NCBI RefSeq assembly: GCF_900108505.1
Contig: NZ_FNWU01000002.1
Coordinates: forward strand, 300,455-364,454
Direction: 5' to 3'
DNA length: 64,000 nt
DNA from: Halopenitus malekzadehii
GTDB lineage: Archaea > Halobacteriota > Halobacteria > Halobacteriales > Haloferacaceae
In this document: positions 44,190-54,846 of the stretch, piece by piece
Layout of the letters: every line of letters starts with the position of its first letter
Numbering within the stretch: position 1 is the first letter of the stretch
Position numbers and translations under genes: made by a program
The notes under the pieces: generated by a model
What the model saw: only the letters and a program-made list of their open reading frames with translations
What the model was told of the DNA's origin: nothing
The model's database searches: none

Positions 44190-45170
44190 ATGAATCTGGA
44201 CGAACTCAGATCGGTGCAGGCCAAGGAACGTCGAAAGGACAGCCTGCAGCATCTTCGAGACACGTTCTACGAGGACGTCGCGTCCTACATCGCCGACCTC
44301 CGTGCCGCACGCGATCGGCGAGCCGAACGCGTCGACAACCCGTTCTCGGACGACGACGTTCGCCGAATGTCCGATGAGGTCGAAACGGCCGAGGAGGTCG
44401 CCGAGGCGCTGTATGAACGCCGCATCGGGAAGGTCGTCAAGCTCGCCTCCTTCGCGGCCGCAGATATGCCGGTCGAGCAGGAAGGGATGACGACCCAGGA
44501 ACGCGAGCTGTTCGAGGACCTGGTGGCCCGCATCGAGACCAACAAGTCCGCCGTCCTCGACGTCCTTACGGGGGCGGAGTCGAGCGCGGAAACGGACGCG
44601 GTCGGTGGGGAAGACCCGGAAACGCGATCGGAGCCGACGGCGACGCCGGAGTCGGCGGCACACTCCACCGCCGAATCGAAATCCCGAGAAACGACCGCCC
44701 CGATTCCGCCGGAGGAGCCATCGACGGAACAGACGGCGGGCCGAGCCGCAGGGACATCGGAAAGCTCGCCGGAGACGCGCTCGGAAGCCGAATCCAGGGG
44801 TATGACCGAAAACGAACCTGACGCCGACCTCGAACGTACCGCCGACGGCGGTACGCTCGCGGAGGCGATGGGCTCCGATCCGCCGTCGACCGATGCCACG
44901 GCCGAAACGGACGATCCGGACGTTACGGCGACGGATCCGGACACCGACGAGCCGGCCGTCGACGCCGCTCCACACGGTGGGATGACCGGGACTAACGCCG
45001 ATGGCGACTCGGTGCTCGACCGCACCGTCGTCCGGATCACTCGTGACGTCGGAGAGATATTCGGCGTCGACGAGCGCGAGTACGATCTGGAGCGGGAGGA
45101 CGTCGTGACGCTTCCGACCGCGAACGCCGATCCGTTACTCGAGCGGGACGCCGCCGAACGGATCGAATAG
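44190..45170 (+). CDS. GINS replication complex subunit
   Basis: A 326-residue GINS protein of the archaeal Gins51 (Sld5/Psf1-like) type, an activator of the MCM helicase. The alpha-helical A domain spans about residues 1-130 (MNLDELRSVQAKERRKDSLQHL, then LYERRIGKVVKLASFAA). A disordered acidic linker of about 130 residues (Glu, Thr, Ala, Asp) follows. The small beta-rich B domain is at the end (VLDRTVVRITRDVGEIFGVDEREYDL, then EDVVTLPTANADPLLE). Domain order A then B fits Gins51. The linker is far longer than in other archaea. The priS-gins pair is conserved. Confidence 0.92.
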   Translation: MNLDELRSVQAKERRKDSLQHLRDTFYEDVASYIADLRAARDRRAERVDNPFSDDDVRRMSDEVETAEEVAEALYERRIGKVVKLASFAAADMPVEQEGMTTQERELFEDLVARIETNKSAVLDVLTGAESSAETDAVGGEDPETRSEPTATPESAAHSTAESKSRETTAPIPPEEPSTEQTAGRAAGTSESSPETRSEAESRGMTENEPDADLERTADGGTLAEAMGSDPPSTDATAETDDPDVTATDPDTDEPAVDAAPHGGMTGTNADGDSVLDRTVVRITRDVGEIFGVDEREYDLEREDVVTLPTANADPLLERDAAERIE

Positions 45171-45204
45171 CGGGCTTTTTGTCGACGGCCGACGAGAAGC
45201 GGGT
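45171..45204 (+). promoter_or_regulatory. short gap with T-run after gins and before the peroxiredoxin gene
   Basis: The sequence gggctttttgtcg just after the gins stop combines a T-run that could end gins transcription with a TATA-like element 26 nt before the peroxiredoxin ATG. Confidence 0.4.
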
Positions 45205-45672
45205 ATGCTCGATCCCGGTGCCGACGCCCCGTCGTTCTCGCTGTCGAACCAGCACGGCGAGACGGTCTCGCTCGAGTCGATCGACGCCGATTACACCGTC
45301 GTCTACTTCTACCCGCGGGCGGACACGCCGGGATGTACGACCGAAGCCTGCGGATTCCGTGACGCGTGGGGACAGTACGCCGAGGCGGACGTCGCCGTCG
45401 TCGGGATCAGTGATGATCCGGTCGAGGACATCGAAGCGTTCGCCGAGAAGTACGACCTGCCGTTCCACCTCCTGTCGGATGCGGACGGGTCCGTGGCCAG
45501 CGCCTACGACTCCTACGGCGAGAAGAACGTGTTCGGCAACGTCGTCGACGGCGTCTTCCGGAACACCTACGTCGTCGACGCGGCCGGCGAGATCGTCCTC
45601 GCCTACGAGGGGGTCGACCCCGAGGACCACGCTGAGACGATCCTCGCGGACGTCGAGAACGAACGGACGTGA
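45205..45672 (+). CDS. bcp: peroxiredoxin, Bcp/PrxQ type
   Basis: A 155-residue thiol peroxidase that reduces hydrogen peroxide and organic hydroperoxides. The peroxidatic cysteine is Cys44 in YPRADTPGCTTEAC, and Cys49 five residues later is the resolving cysteine typical of PrxQ. FSLSNQHGETVSL at the start and VFRNTYVVDAAGEIVLAY at the end complete the thioredoxin fold. It converges with idsA. Confidence 0.95.
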   Translation: MLDPGADAPSFSLSNQHGETVSLESIDADYTVVYFYPRADTPGCTTEACGFRDAWGQYAEADVAVVGISDDPVEDIEAFAEKYDLPFHLLSDADGSVASAYDSYGEKNVFGNVVDGVFRNTYVVDAAGEIVLAYEGVDPEDHAETILADVENERT

Positions 45673-45712
45673 CCGACGTCGGGTATGGAGGCCGGTCAGG
45701 AGAGTACCGACG

Positions 45713-46759
45713 TCAGTAGCCGCGCGTGATCAGGTAGTCGGCAAGCTCGGCGAGCGTCCGGCGTGCCTCGTTGTCGGGAAGCACCTCGAGGTGTCGTTTC
45801 GACCGCTCGGTGAGCTCCTCGGCCTTCTCCCGGGCATAGGTGATGGAGCCGACGTCTCGGAGCTTCGACACCGCGGACTCGATCTCGGCGTCAGTCACGT
45901 CGGTCGGGATCTCCGCGTCGACGAGTTCGTCGACGTCGACGCCCTGCTGGCGCGCGTGCAGCGTGATGAGCGTCTCCTTGTCCTCGACGAGGTCCGAGCC
46001 ACGCTGTTTGCCTAACTCCTCGGAGGGAACCGTCAGATCGAGGACGTCGTCCTGGATCTGGAAGGCGCTGCCCGAGTCGATCCCGTACCGGTAGAGGGCG
46101 TCGACGACCTCGTCGTCGGCGCCGAGCAGGATCGCCGGGGTCGCAGCGGCCGCGCCGTAGAGGACGGCGGTTTTCAACTCGATCATCTCGAGATACTCGT
46201 CCGGGAGGATCTCTCCACGTGACTCGAAGGCCACGTCGAGCGCCTGCCCCTCACAGATCTTCGTACACGTCGAGGCGAGCATCCGCATCGCCTCGAGTCC
46301 GTTCGCCGGATCAGCGTCGGTGTCGGCCATCATCTCGAAGGCCGTCGAGTAGAGCGTGTCGCCGGCGAGGATCGCCGTCGACGTGTCGTAGGCCTCGTGG
46401 ACCGCGGGAACGCCCCGGCGGAGGTCGTCCTCGTCCATGATGTCGTCGTGGATCAGCGTGAACGACTGAATGACCTCGATCGACACCGCCGCCCGCAGCA
46501 GGTCGACGGTCGATCCGGACACCGTCGGGAACGACCGATAGTCGACGGAGCCGGGATCGACGTCGGCGATCGACTCCCCCGCCAGGAGGACGACCGTCGG
46601 CCGGAGCCGTTTCCCGCCGGCCTCGAGGATGTACCGGGACGCTTCATAGAGGCGCTCGGGCTCCGCCAGCGGGAGCTCCTCGTCGATCGCGGCGTTGACG
46701 AGCTCGCGCCGCTGTCGAACCGCGTCCAGAACCCGTGCCTCCGTCGCGTCGTTCGTCAT
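45713..46759 (-). CDS. idsA: geranylgeranyl/geranylfarnesyl diphosphate synthase (polyprenyl synthase)
   Basis: A 348-residue E-type prenyltransferase that elongates isoprenoid chains for archaeal ether lipids. The first Asp-rich motif is DDIMD at residues 105-109 with RRG downstream; the second is QIQDDVLDL at about 235-242. GGKRLRP near the N-terminus binds the diphosphate. The chain length cannot be fixed from sequence alone. Its ATG overlaps the RNase J stop by 4 nt, so it is translated from the RNase J transcript. Confidence 0.95.
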   Translation of the reverse strand: MTNDATEARVLDAVRQRRELVNAAIDEELPLAEPERLYEASRYILEAGGKRLRPTVVLLAGESIADVDPGSVDYRSFPTVSGSTVDLLRAAVSIEVIQSFTLIHDDIMDEDDLRRGVPAVHEAYDTSTAILAGDTLYSTAFEMMADTDADPANGLEAMRMLASTCTKICEGQALDVAFESRGEILPDEYLEMIELKTAVLYGAAAATPAILLGADDEVVDALYRYGIDSGSAFQIQDDVLDLTVPSEELGKQRGSDLVEDKETLITLHARQQGVDVDELVDAEIPTDVTDAEIESAVSKLRDVGSITYAREKAEELTERSKRHLEVLPDNEARRTLAELADYLITRGY

Positions 46760-48108
46760 TCGACCAGCTGGATGACGTTCCCGTTTTCGGTGACGTGGAG
46801 GTCACGATCGAGTTTGTAGCCCTGCGAGCGGCACAGGTCGACGTACGGCGAGAACCCTTGCAGGTTCTGGTGGGCCGGGATGACGTTCTGGGGTTCGAGC
46901 GCGTCGAGCATGGTGTAGTGGCCCTCCTCACGCAGGTGACCCGAGACGTGGATGTCGTCGTAGATGCGTGCACCCTGCATCCGGAGAAGCTGTTCGGACT
47001 GGTAGCGCTGGCCCTCGTTGGTCGGCTCCGGGATGACCCGGGCGCTGAAGATGACCTTGTCGCCGTCGTCCAGCTCGTAGGGCGTCTCGCCGCGGCCCAT
47101 TCGGGTGAGCATCGCGCGCGGCTCACCCTGGTGACCGGTGACGATGGGGAGGTAGTTCTCCTTGCCCTCCTTCATAATCCGCTTGAACGTTCGGTCGACC
47201 GACTTCCGGTGGCCGTACATCCCCAGGTCGCCGGGGAAGTCGACGAAGTCGAGCCGTTCGGCCGTGCCGGAGTACTTCTCCATCGAGCGACCGAGCAGAA
47301 CCGGCTGTCGCCCGATCTCCTCGGCGAACTCCACGAGGCTCTTGACGCGGGCGATGTGGGAGGAGAACGTGGTGGCGACGATGCCGCCGTCGTAGTCCTC
47401 GACCGAGCGCATCACGTCGTGAAGGTGCTTGCGCGCGACCGATTCGGAGGGCGTTCGACCCTTCCGACCGGCGTTGGTACAGTCCTCGATGTAACAGAGG
47501 ACGCCGTTGTCCTCGCGACCGATCTCGCGGAACCGGTCCATATCGATCGGGTCGCCGATGACGGGCGAGTGGTCCATCCGCTTGTCGAGCCCGTAGACGA
47601 CCGCCCCCTCGGGCGTGTGCAGCACGGGGTTGATGGCGTCGATCACCGAGTGGGTGACGTTGACGAACTCGAGTTCGACCTGCTCAGAGTCGCCGATCGC
47701 CATCGTGGCGCCCGCGTTCATCTTCACCAGGTCGTTGTCGACCTGGAACTTGCCCTCGTCCTGGATCTGCTGGCGGACGAGCTCGATCGTGAAGGGGGTG
47801 GCGACGATCGGTGCGTCGTACCGGTGGGCGAGCTTGGGGATCGCCGCGATGTGGTCGAGGTGGCCGTGCGTCGGGATGATGGCCTGCACGTCGCCCTCGA
47901 GTTCGGACATCACGCGGTCGTCCGGAATGGCGCCCATATCGATCAGGTCGAGGCTATGCATCTTCTCGGTCTCCACGTTGTCGTGGATCAGGACCTTACT
48001 CAGGTTCAGGCCCATGTCGAAGATGACGATGTCCTCGCCCGCTCGGACCGCCGTCATCTGTCGACCGACCTCTTCGTATCCGCCGATTGTTGCGATTTCG
48101 ATTTCCAT
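46756..48108 (-). CDS. rnj: ribonuclease J
   Basis: A 450-residue metallo-beta-lactamase/beta-CASP nuclease. The zinc motif HGHLDH is at residues 81-86, with [10 protein letters not shown] and the beta-CASP region ([23 protein letters not shown]) following. [13 protein letters not shown] and [14 protein letters not shown] supply the later motifs. Archaeal RNase J is a 5'-to-3' exonuclease acting in RNA turnover, homologous to bacterial RNase J. The pairing with idsA is a conserved haloarchaeal arrangement. A 160-nt leader with a palindrome may precede the start (see 48109-48367). Confidence 0.95.
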   Translation of the reverse strand: MEIEIATIGGYEEVGRQMTAVRAGEDIVIFDMGLNLSKVLIHDNVETEKMHSLDLIDMGAIPDDRVMSELEGDVQAIIPTHGHLDHIAAIPKLAHRYDAPIVATPFTIELVRQQIQDEGKFQVDNDLVKMNAGATMAIGDSEQVELEFVNVTHSVIDAINPVLHTPEGAVVYGLDKRMDHSPVIGDPIDMDRFREIGREDNGVLCYIEDCTNAGRKGRTPSESVARKHLHDVMRSVEDYDGGIVATTFSSHIARVKSLVEFAEEIGRQPVLLGRSMEKYSGTAERLDFVDFPGDLGMYGHRKSVDRTFKRIMKEGKENYLPIVTGHQGEPRAMLTRMGRGETPYELDDGDKVIFSARVIPEPTNEGQRYQSEQLLRMQGARIYDDIHVSGHLREEGHYTMLDALEPQNVIPAHQNLQGFSPYVDLCRSQGYKLDRDLHVTENGNVIQLVE

Positions 48109-48367
48109 AGTTGTGTTCCCAGAGCATCCAAAGCCGCGTTCGAACGGCGATACTGCTCACTGAAACCCGCATCTGGGGCCAATGCCCCGGCGTCTTACAG
48201 CACGTCGGCGAGGGCCCCGCTTCGGTCGAGCCGACGTCGGCTCACCGTGTCCCGCGGGATGATGGTATCTACGCGTACACGGGCCCCTCTTAAAAACTGT
48301 GTGGGTTACTCCTCGCCACGAGGGCGTGATCGAACAATCGATGGCCGAGCCACGGCGGCGCACCCGG
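48109..48367 (-). other. possible long structured leader of the rnj-idsA operon
   Basis: This 259-bp gap separates the YeiH stop from the RNase J start. The best promoter is the minus-strand TATA-like gtttttaaga (48288-48297), which would place the start about 160 nt before the ATG. Within the leader is a perfect 16-nt palindrome, gagccgacgtcggctc (48228-48243), and GC-rich complementary blocks around it. Long leaders are rare here, so this may be a regulatory RNA structure. No coding sequence is seen. Confidence 0.45.
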
Positions 48368-49435
48368 CTAGAGGATCGCCATCGCGACCGCAAGCGTCCC
48401 CGAGCTGACGACGACGAGCGCCAACAGGACGACGACGACCGGCGCGATCCCCGCCTCGCGAAACTCCCGGACGTTCATCCGCATCCCCAACCCTGCGAAG
48501 GCGACCAGGAACAGCCAGCTCGAGGTGTTGCCGATCGCGGTCCGCTGTGCGGGGGTGAACATCCCGATCGTCGACAGGGCGATCAGGAGGAGGAACCCGA
48601 GCAAGAAGACGGGGACGCCCTCACGGAGCTGTCGGATCCGGACTCGAACCGCCGATCGGGACTCGTGGGCGTCGTCGTGTGCTCCGTCGTCGTGTGGCTC
48701 GCGGTGTGGCCTATGGGTCGCCCCGCCCGCGTAGTACATCGCGTAGCCGACGGCGACGACGCCGATCAGCGCGTTTCGCGCGAGCTTGACGAGGACCGCC
48801 CACTCGCCCGCGGCGGGCGAATACGCGAGTCCCGCGGCGGTGACGGGGCCGGTGCTGAACATCGTTGACCCGGCCCAGACGCCGAAGGTGACGTCGGACA
48901 GACCGAGCAGCCGGCCCACGGCCGGATACGCGACGAGGGTGACCGCGTCGAACAGGAGAACCGTCGCCGTGGCGTACGCGACCTGCCGACGATCGGGATC
49001 GATGGCGCCGGCAACGGCGGCGACGGCGGAGACGCCACAGATCCCCGAGCCCGCAGCCAACAGCGATCCGGCCTTCTCGTCGATCCCGATCACCCATCGC
49101 GAAAGGGCCTCCACGAGGAGAACCGTGGCGATCACGGCGCCGAGCACGATAGCGAGCACGCGACCGCCGGCTCCGATGACTCGCCCGGCCGCGACGGTCG
49201 CACCCAACAGGACGATCCCCGCCTCGAGCCAGAGACCGTGCGTGTCGACGCCGGGGGTCGCCCAGTCCGGGACGCCGAAGACGTTCGCGACGAACGCCCC
49301 GATCCCGATCGCGACGAGCAGGTGGCTCCCGATGGGAACGACGGCCGTAACCACACGAGCCAGGAGTCCGACGAGGACCAGGACCGCAATACCCGGGAGC
49401 ACGCGCCGGCCACCGGCCCACAACGTCGACGCCAT
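48368..49435 (-). CDS. YeiH family putative sulfate/anion exporter
   Basis: A 355-residue membrane protein with about ten helices. GIGAFVANVFGVPDWATPGVDTHG and LLAAGSGICGVSAVAA followed by TATVLLFDAVTLVAYP and the glycine-rich MFSTGPVTAAGL are fingerprints of the YeiH/UPF0324 family. A histidine- and aspartate-rich hydrophilic loop near residues 235-262 (HRPHREPHDDGAHDDAHE) could bind metal or simply be a halophilic insert. ATG 49435 comes 2 nt after the stop of the upstream 44-codon gene, so both should be cotranslated. A substrate is not established. Confidence 0.87.
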   Translation of the reverse strand: MASTLWAGGRRVLPGIAVLVLVGLLARVVTAVVPIGSHLLVAIGIGAFVANVFGVPDWATPGVDTHGLWLEAGIVLLGATVAAGRVIGAGGRVLAIVLGAVIATVLLVEALSRWVIGIDEKAGSLLAAGSGICGVSAVAAVAGAIDPDRRQVAYATATVLLFDAVTLVAYPAVGRLLGLSDVTFGVWAGSTMFSTGPVTAAGLAYSPAAGEWAVLVKLARNALIGVVAVGYAMYYAGGATHRPHREPHDDGAHDDAHESRSAVRVRIRQLREGVPVFLLGFLLLIALSTIGMFTPAQRTAIGNTSSWLFLVAFAGLGMRMNVREFREAGIAPVVVVLLALVVVSSGTLAVAMAIL

Positions 49436-49437
49436 CC

Positions 49438-49572
49438 TCACCACGGGATCGGGAGATCGATCCCGACGATCGCGGCAACGAGGACGAACGACACGCACAT
49501 CGCCTGCCAGCCTCGGTCGAGCCCCGTCCACCACCGGATGGCGCGTTCGGTTGCCGACCCATGGTCAGTCAT
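49438..49572 (-). CDS. 44-residue single-pass membrane protein upstream of YeiH
   Basis: A tiny protein (MTDHGSATERAIRWWTG...) with a polar N-terminus and one hydrophobic segment, about residues 24-38 (MCVSFVLVAAIVGI), ending DLPIPW. It stops 2 nt before the YeiH start. The compact gene pair suggests a small accessory subunit or leader peptide. It resembles no family I can name, and its length makes the call tentative. Confidence 0.6.
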   Translation of the reverse strand: MTDHGSATERAIRWWTGLDRGWQAMCVSFVLVAAIVGIDLPIPW

Positions 49573-49779
49573 TGGTTCCGGGTATCGGCGTGGGCGAGTA
49601 AAACCTGCTGATCCGTTCCGGTTCGTCACCGATATCGGCAATCCCGTCCGGTCCCGCGGACGCAGTCGAACCCGATCAGGGAGATCGGACCGGTCGGACC
49701 AAGCCGATCGGACCGATCGGGAAGATCGAGCGGCGGTATCCCGGTATGTTTATTATGACGACGGGAGGCGATCCGAACC

Positions 49780-50016
49780 ATGAGTGGTCGACCCCTCGAC
49801 GTGCTGGAGTCGTCGCTGAACGAGGCCGTCACCGTGCACCTCAAGGACGGAACGACGTATTACGGCCTGCTCGCCGGCTATGACCAGCATATGAACCTGG
49901 TCATCGACCCCGAGGAGGCCGCCGACGATCGCGTCGAGGGCGACGGGGAGTTCGCCGTCGCGGTCGAAGACACAACGATTATACGCGGCGATAACGTCGT
50001 CACCATCAAAGCATGA
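49780..50016 (+). CDS. lsm: archaeal Sm-like protein (LSm)
   Basis: A 78-residue Sm-fold protein that forms RNA-binding heptameric rings. [34 protein letters not shown] is the Sm1 motif and [21 protein letters not shown] the Sm2 motif, with IRGDNV as the canonical RNA-contact strand. A TATA-like gtttatta lies 27 nt upstream. The stop overlaps the rpl37e ATG by 4 nt. Confidence 0.97.
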   Translation: MSGRPLDVLESSLNEAVTVHLKDGTTYYGLLAGYDQHMNLVIDPEEAADDRVEGDGEFAVAVEDTTIIRGDNVVTIKA

Positions 50017-50189
50017 CCGGAGCCGGAACGCCCTCCCAGGGGAAAAAGAACAAGACGGTTCACGTGAAGTGCCGCCGCTGTGGCGAGAACTCCTACCACC
50101 TCAAGAAGGAACGCTGCTCGGCGTGCGGGTTCGGCAAGTCCGCCAAGCGCCGCGAGTACGCCTGGCAGTCGAAGTCCGGCGATAACTGA
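50013..50189 (+). CDS. rpl37e: large subunit ribosomal protein L37e (eL37)
   Basis: A 58-residue zinc-binding ribosomal protein. [22 protein letters not shown] shows the two CxxC pairs, and [10 protein letters not shown] is the basic tail. It overlaps lsm by 4 nt, the conserved archaeal lsm-rpl37e operon. Confidence 0.96.
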   Translation: MTGAGTPSQGKKNKTVHVKCRRCGENSYHLKKERCSACGFGKSAKRREYAWQSKSGDN

Positions 50190-50344
50190 GTCGACGGCAC
50201 CGCGGATCGAGTCGCCCCCGATCAACCGGGGCGACCGATCGATGCGACCCGAGACGACGACTCTTCCTCGGTTCCGCATCCCACCACAGTCAGCGACGGG
50301 TTCTCAACCACTTGACCGCCGTCTTGACCGTCCTGGCGCCGGTC

Positions 50345-51130
50345 TCACACGGTCGCGATCCGGCCGAGAAACTGACGAAGCAGGGCGTTGAACGCCGCCG
50401 GCTGTTCGATCATCGCCAGGTGTGCGGCGTCCTCGATGACGACCCGTTCGCAGTTCGGGATCTCCGTCGCGAGGAACTCGTGGTATCGCGGCGGCGTCAG
50501 CCGGTCGTGTTCGCCGGCAACCGCAAGGGCGGGGACGTCGATCGTCGAGATGCGGTCGCGGACGTCGAACCGGTGACACGTCAGGAAATCGCGTTCGACG
50601 ATCGTGCGGCCGCTTTGCCGCATTGCGTCGATCGATAACGCGGTGTATTCGGAGGGCGCGTCGTGAAAGAGCCGGTTTCGCCCGTGGAGAAACTCGATCG
50701 CGTGTTCGAAGTCGTCGGCGAGCCAGTCCCGGAGGTCCCGAAGGACCGCGAGTTTCGCCCCGGTTCCCTGCAACACGAGCCCCTCCAGCCGGTCCGCGTA
50801 TTCGCGTTCGAGCGCGACCCACTGTGCGACCGCGCCACCGAGGGAGTTCCCGCAGATCACCGTCGCGCCCGTCTCCTCCGCGACCGCGACGACGTCGTCC
50901 GCGTAGGCGGCAAGCGTTTCGAGGCCGGGATCGGCGTCGACGTCCTCGCTGTCGCCGTGACCGGACAGGTCGATCGAGACGACGGGAGCCGTGTCCGTGA
51001 GCCGTGCCTGGGACTTCCAGACCGTGTGGGTGCCGCCGCTGCCGTGAACGAACAGGATCGTCGGCCCCTCGCCGTCCCCCTCGAAGACGCGATAGGCGGT
51101 CCGCCGGCCGTGGTGTGTAACGTGTTCCAT
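50345..51130 (-). CDS. alpha/beta hydrolase fold protein
   Basis: A 261-residue serine hydrolase. VHGSGGTHTVW is the oxyanion-hole loop, GNSLGGAVAQW is the nucleophile elbow with Ser at its centre, AGEHDRLTPP contains the catalytic Asp and AAHLAMIEQP the catalytic His. SGHGDSE matches the loop before the nucleophile. A specific substrate (ester, lactone or halide) cannot be assigned. ATG 51130 is chosen because the upstream frame translates a 15-bp repeat. It converges with rpl37e. Confidence 0.92.
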   Translation of the reverse strand: MEHVTHHGRRTAYRVFEGDGEGPTILFVHGSGGTHTVWKSQARLTDTAPVVSIDLSGHGDSEDVDADPGLETLAAYADDVVAVAEETGATVICGNSLGGAVAQWVALEREYADRLEGLVLQGTGAKLAVLRDLRDWLADDFEHAIEFLHGRNRLFHDAPSEYTALSIDAMRQSGRTIVERDFLTCHRFDVRDRISTIDVPALAVAGEHDRLTPPRYHEFLATEIPNCERVVIEDAAHLAMIEQPAAFNALLRQFLGRIATV

Positions 51131-51190
51131 GGATCGAGCTATGATATGTGTTTCGCGCGTGGGAACAAAAACCGTCGTGTCCGGATCGAA

Positions 51191-51250
51191 CCAATCGCGA
51201 CCGAATCCATCACGACCAAGCCCGTCACGGCCGAGTCCATCGCGTTCGGC
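51191..51250. repeat. imperfect 15-bp tandem repeats in the cdc48 upstream region
   Basis: Four consecutive 15-nt units (starting ccaatcgcgaccgaa, tccatcacgaccaag, cccgtcacggccgag, tccatcgcgttcggc) share a purine/pyrimidine pattern with differences. They lie between the divergent hydrolase and cdc48 operon genes, upstream of the promoter. Confidence 0.6.
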
Positions 51251-51321
51251 GAACCCAGCTCCGAACCGCAATCACACTCTCGATCGTGTCCCCGGCGCCC
51301 TCTTGCGATCATTTGGCGACA

Positions 51322-51356
51322 GGTTTATATATTTGCCCACCTAACTTGGAGTTAGG
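51322..51356 (+). promoter_or_regulatory. strong TATA box and perfect inverted-repeat operator of the cdc48 operon
   Basis: TATA box tttatatattt lies at 51324-51334. Directly downstream is the inverted repeat CCTAACT-TGG-AGTTAGG (51340-51356), 7-bp perfect arms with a 3-bp spacer. Transcription should start near 51354, inside the right arm and 8 nt before the ATG at 51362, so a bound repressor would block initiation. The half-site shares AGTTAG with the palindrome at 53946-53963. Confidence 0.7.
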
Positions 51357-51361
51357 ATACA

Positions 51362-51603
51362 ATGAATATCACCCAAATCACCGACGGCGAGCCCGTTCTT
51401 CGCCGCTATGAGTACCCGGGCCGGTGGGTCGTCGCCGCCGACCTCGGCGTCGACGACGAGCACGTCTCCGTGGACACCGTCGGGGAGACGGCGATCGTCG
51501 TCATCGACCGCGACGACGGCGACGCCGAAACCGAACTCGACCTGCCCGGTCCGGCCGCCGACGCGGCCGTGAACAACGGCGTGTTGATCATCGAGGTGGC
51601 GAA

Positions 51604-51607
<4 letters not shown>
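51362..51607 (+). CDS. small Hsp20-like protein of the cdc48 operon
   Basis: An 81-residue acidic protein. The alternating hydrophobic pattern [30 protein letters not shown] and the end [14 protein letters not shown] match the alpha-crystallin beta-sandwich core of an Hsp20-like chaperone, in a haloarchaea-specific version. It overlaps the cdc48 ATG by 4 nt. Pairing a small heat shock protein with an unfoldase suggests a protein-quality-control operon. The Hsp20 reading is an inference from pattern. Confidence 0.75.
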
Positions 51608-53877
<2,270 letters not shown>

Positions 53878-53935
53878 GGAATCGGTCGGAGGTCCTCGGA
53901 CGGTTGCTCACCCGTTCCGATGAGCCTCGATACGG

Positions 53936-53971
53936 AGAACCTAAAAGTTAGACGCGTCTAACTCCCACCGA
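53936..53971 (+). promoter_or_regulatory. promoter with perfect 18-bp palindrome upstream of the GDT1-like gene
   Basis: A TATA-like aacctaaaag (53938-53947) is overlapped by the perfect palindrome AGTTAGACGCGTCTAACT (53946-53963). The expected start near 53970 is at the first ATG of a 12-codon upstream frame. A repressor bound here would occlude both TATA and start site. TTAG/CTAA half-sites resemble DtxR-family metal-regulator sites, which would fit a manganese-type exporter, but the regulator is not identified. Confidence 0.7.
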
Positions 53972-54010
53972 ATGCGGACTGAACACGTCGACGGGGACGT
54001 CACGGAATGA
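53972..54010 (+). CDS. 12-codon upstream reading frame (possible leader peptide)
   Basis: An ATG at 53972, about 29 nt after the TATA centre, starts the short peptide MRTEHVDGDVTE. Its TGA overlaps the ATG of the exporter gene (ATGA at 54007-54010). If transcription starts at the ATG, ribosomes would first read this peptide and reach the exporter by reinitiation. Alternatively it is a chance frame in a 5' leader. Its existence is seen; its translation is not. Confidence 0.45.
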   Translation: MRTEHVDGDVTE

Positions 54011-54798
54011 CGACCTGGATGGATGTCGTCGTGATCGCTTTTCTCGCCCAGCTTGCCGTGCTGCCTGGCGAGAAAGTGCAGTTCATCATCGCCGGCCTCT
54101 CGACGCGGTACAACCCCCTGTTGGTCGTCGCCGCCGCCGGGAGCGCCTTCGCCGGGTGGACGGTGCTCGAGATCGCCCTCGGCAGCTACGTGCAGCGGCT
54201 ACTTCCCGGGGTCTATCTCGACCTGCTCACTGGGGTATTGTTCCTGTTCTTTGCGATCGCGCTCCTTCGATCGGCGCCGCCACGCCCCCGAACTGACGGC
54301 GGGATCGATGACGGCGAAACGGCCGGTGTCGCGACCGAAACGGCCGATACTGCGACCGGCGCAGCCGACGCCTCGATGCCGGACGACGACGGCGGAACGA
54401 GTATGCTCGACGGGGACCTCGACGTTCGCGTGCCATATCTCGGGTGGCAGGTTCCAAACACGTTTGGCGGCTTCCTCCCGATCTTCGCACTGATGGCGTT
54501 CGGCGAGTTCGGCGATAAGACGCAGCTCGTCACGATCGGGCTCGCCGCCCAGTATCCCGGGTTTCCCACCGCCATCTGGGCGGGGGAGATGGCGGCCATC
54601 ATTCCGGTCAGTCTCGTGAACGCGTTCGTCTTCTTCCGGTTCGCGAACCGGTTCGACCTTCGGACGGCACACCTCCTTTCGGGTGCCGCCTTCGCGTTCT
54701 TCGGGATCGACACGCTCCAGGCGATCGTGACTGGCGTGTCGGTGTGGGATACCGCCGTCGACGCGGTCGCGGCGGCGATCCTCGCGATCGTCGCCTGA
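54007..54798 (+). CDS. UPF0016/GDT1 (TMEM165) family cation exporter
   Basis: A 263-residue membrane protein with two three-helix repeats. The second repeat has the family signature GEFGDKTQLVTIGLAAQYP (E-x-G-D-K-T), the predicted divalent-cation site. The first repeat is degenerate: AVLPGEKVQFIIAGLSTRYNP has PGEKV where ExGDKT is expected, while the rest of the helix is preserved. Family members export Mn2+ or Ca2+, often as antiporters. The central hydrophilic loop (residues 97-145) is acidic and Ala/Thr rich. An 18-bp palindrome and upstream frame suggest metal-dependent control. Confidence 0.88.
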   Translation: MTTWMDVVVIAFLAQLAVLPGEKVQFIIAGLSTRYNPLLVVAAAGSAFAGWTVLEIALGSYVQRLLPGVYLDLLTGVLFLFFAIALLRSAPPRPRTDGGIDDGETAGVATETADTATGAADASMPDDDGGTSMLDGDLDVRVPYLGWQVPNTFGGFLPIFALMAFGEFGDKTQLVTIGLAAQYPGFPTAIWAGEMAAIIPVSLVNAFVFFRFANRFDLRTAHLLSGAAFAFFGIDTLQAIVTGVSVWDTAVDAVAAAILAIVA

Positions 54799-54846
54799 CT
54801 CGCCGCCGATGGCGGTCCGAATTGCCGACGTCGGAGTCCCGGCGAC

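Noticed and set aside
46735..48408. 557-codon open frame antisense to RNase J
   Set aside because: RNase J and idsA are clear on the minus strand; this is a mirror frame.
51191..51250. Glycine-rich repeat protein on the minus strand (GRDGLGRDGLG)
   Set aside because: It is the reading of the 15-bp repeat upstream of the hydrolase ATG; the hydrolase start at 51130 is sufficient and the repeat lies in a promoter region.
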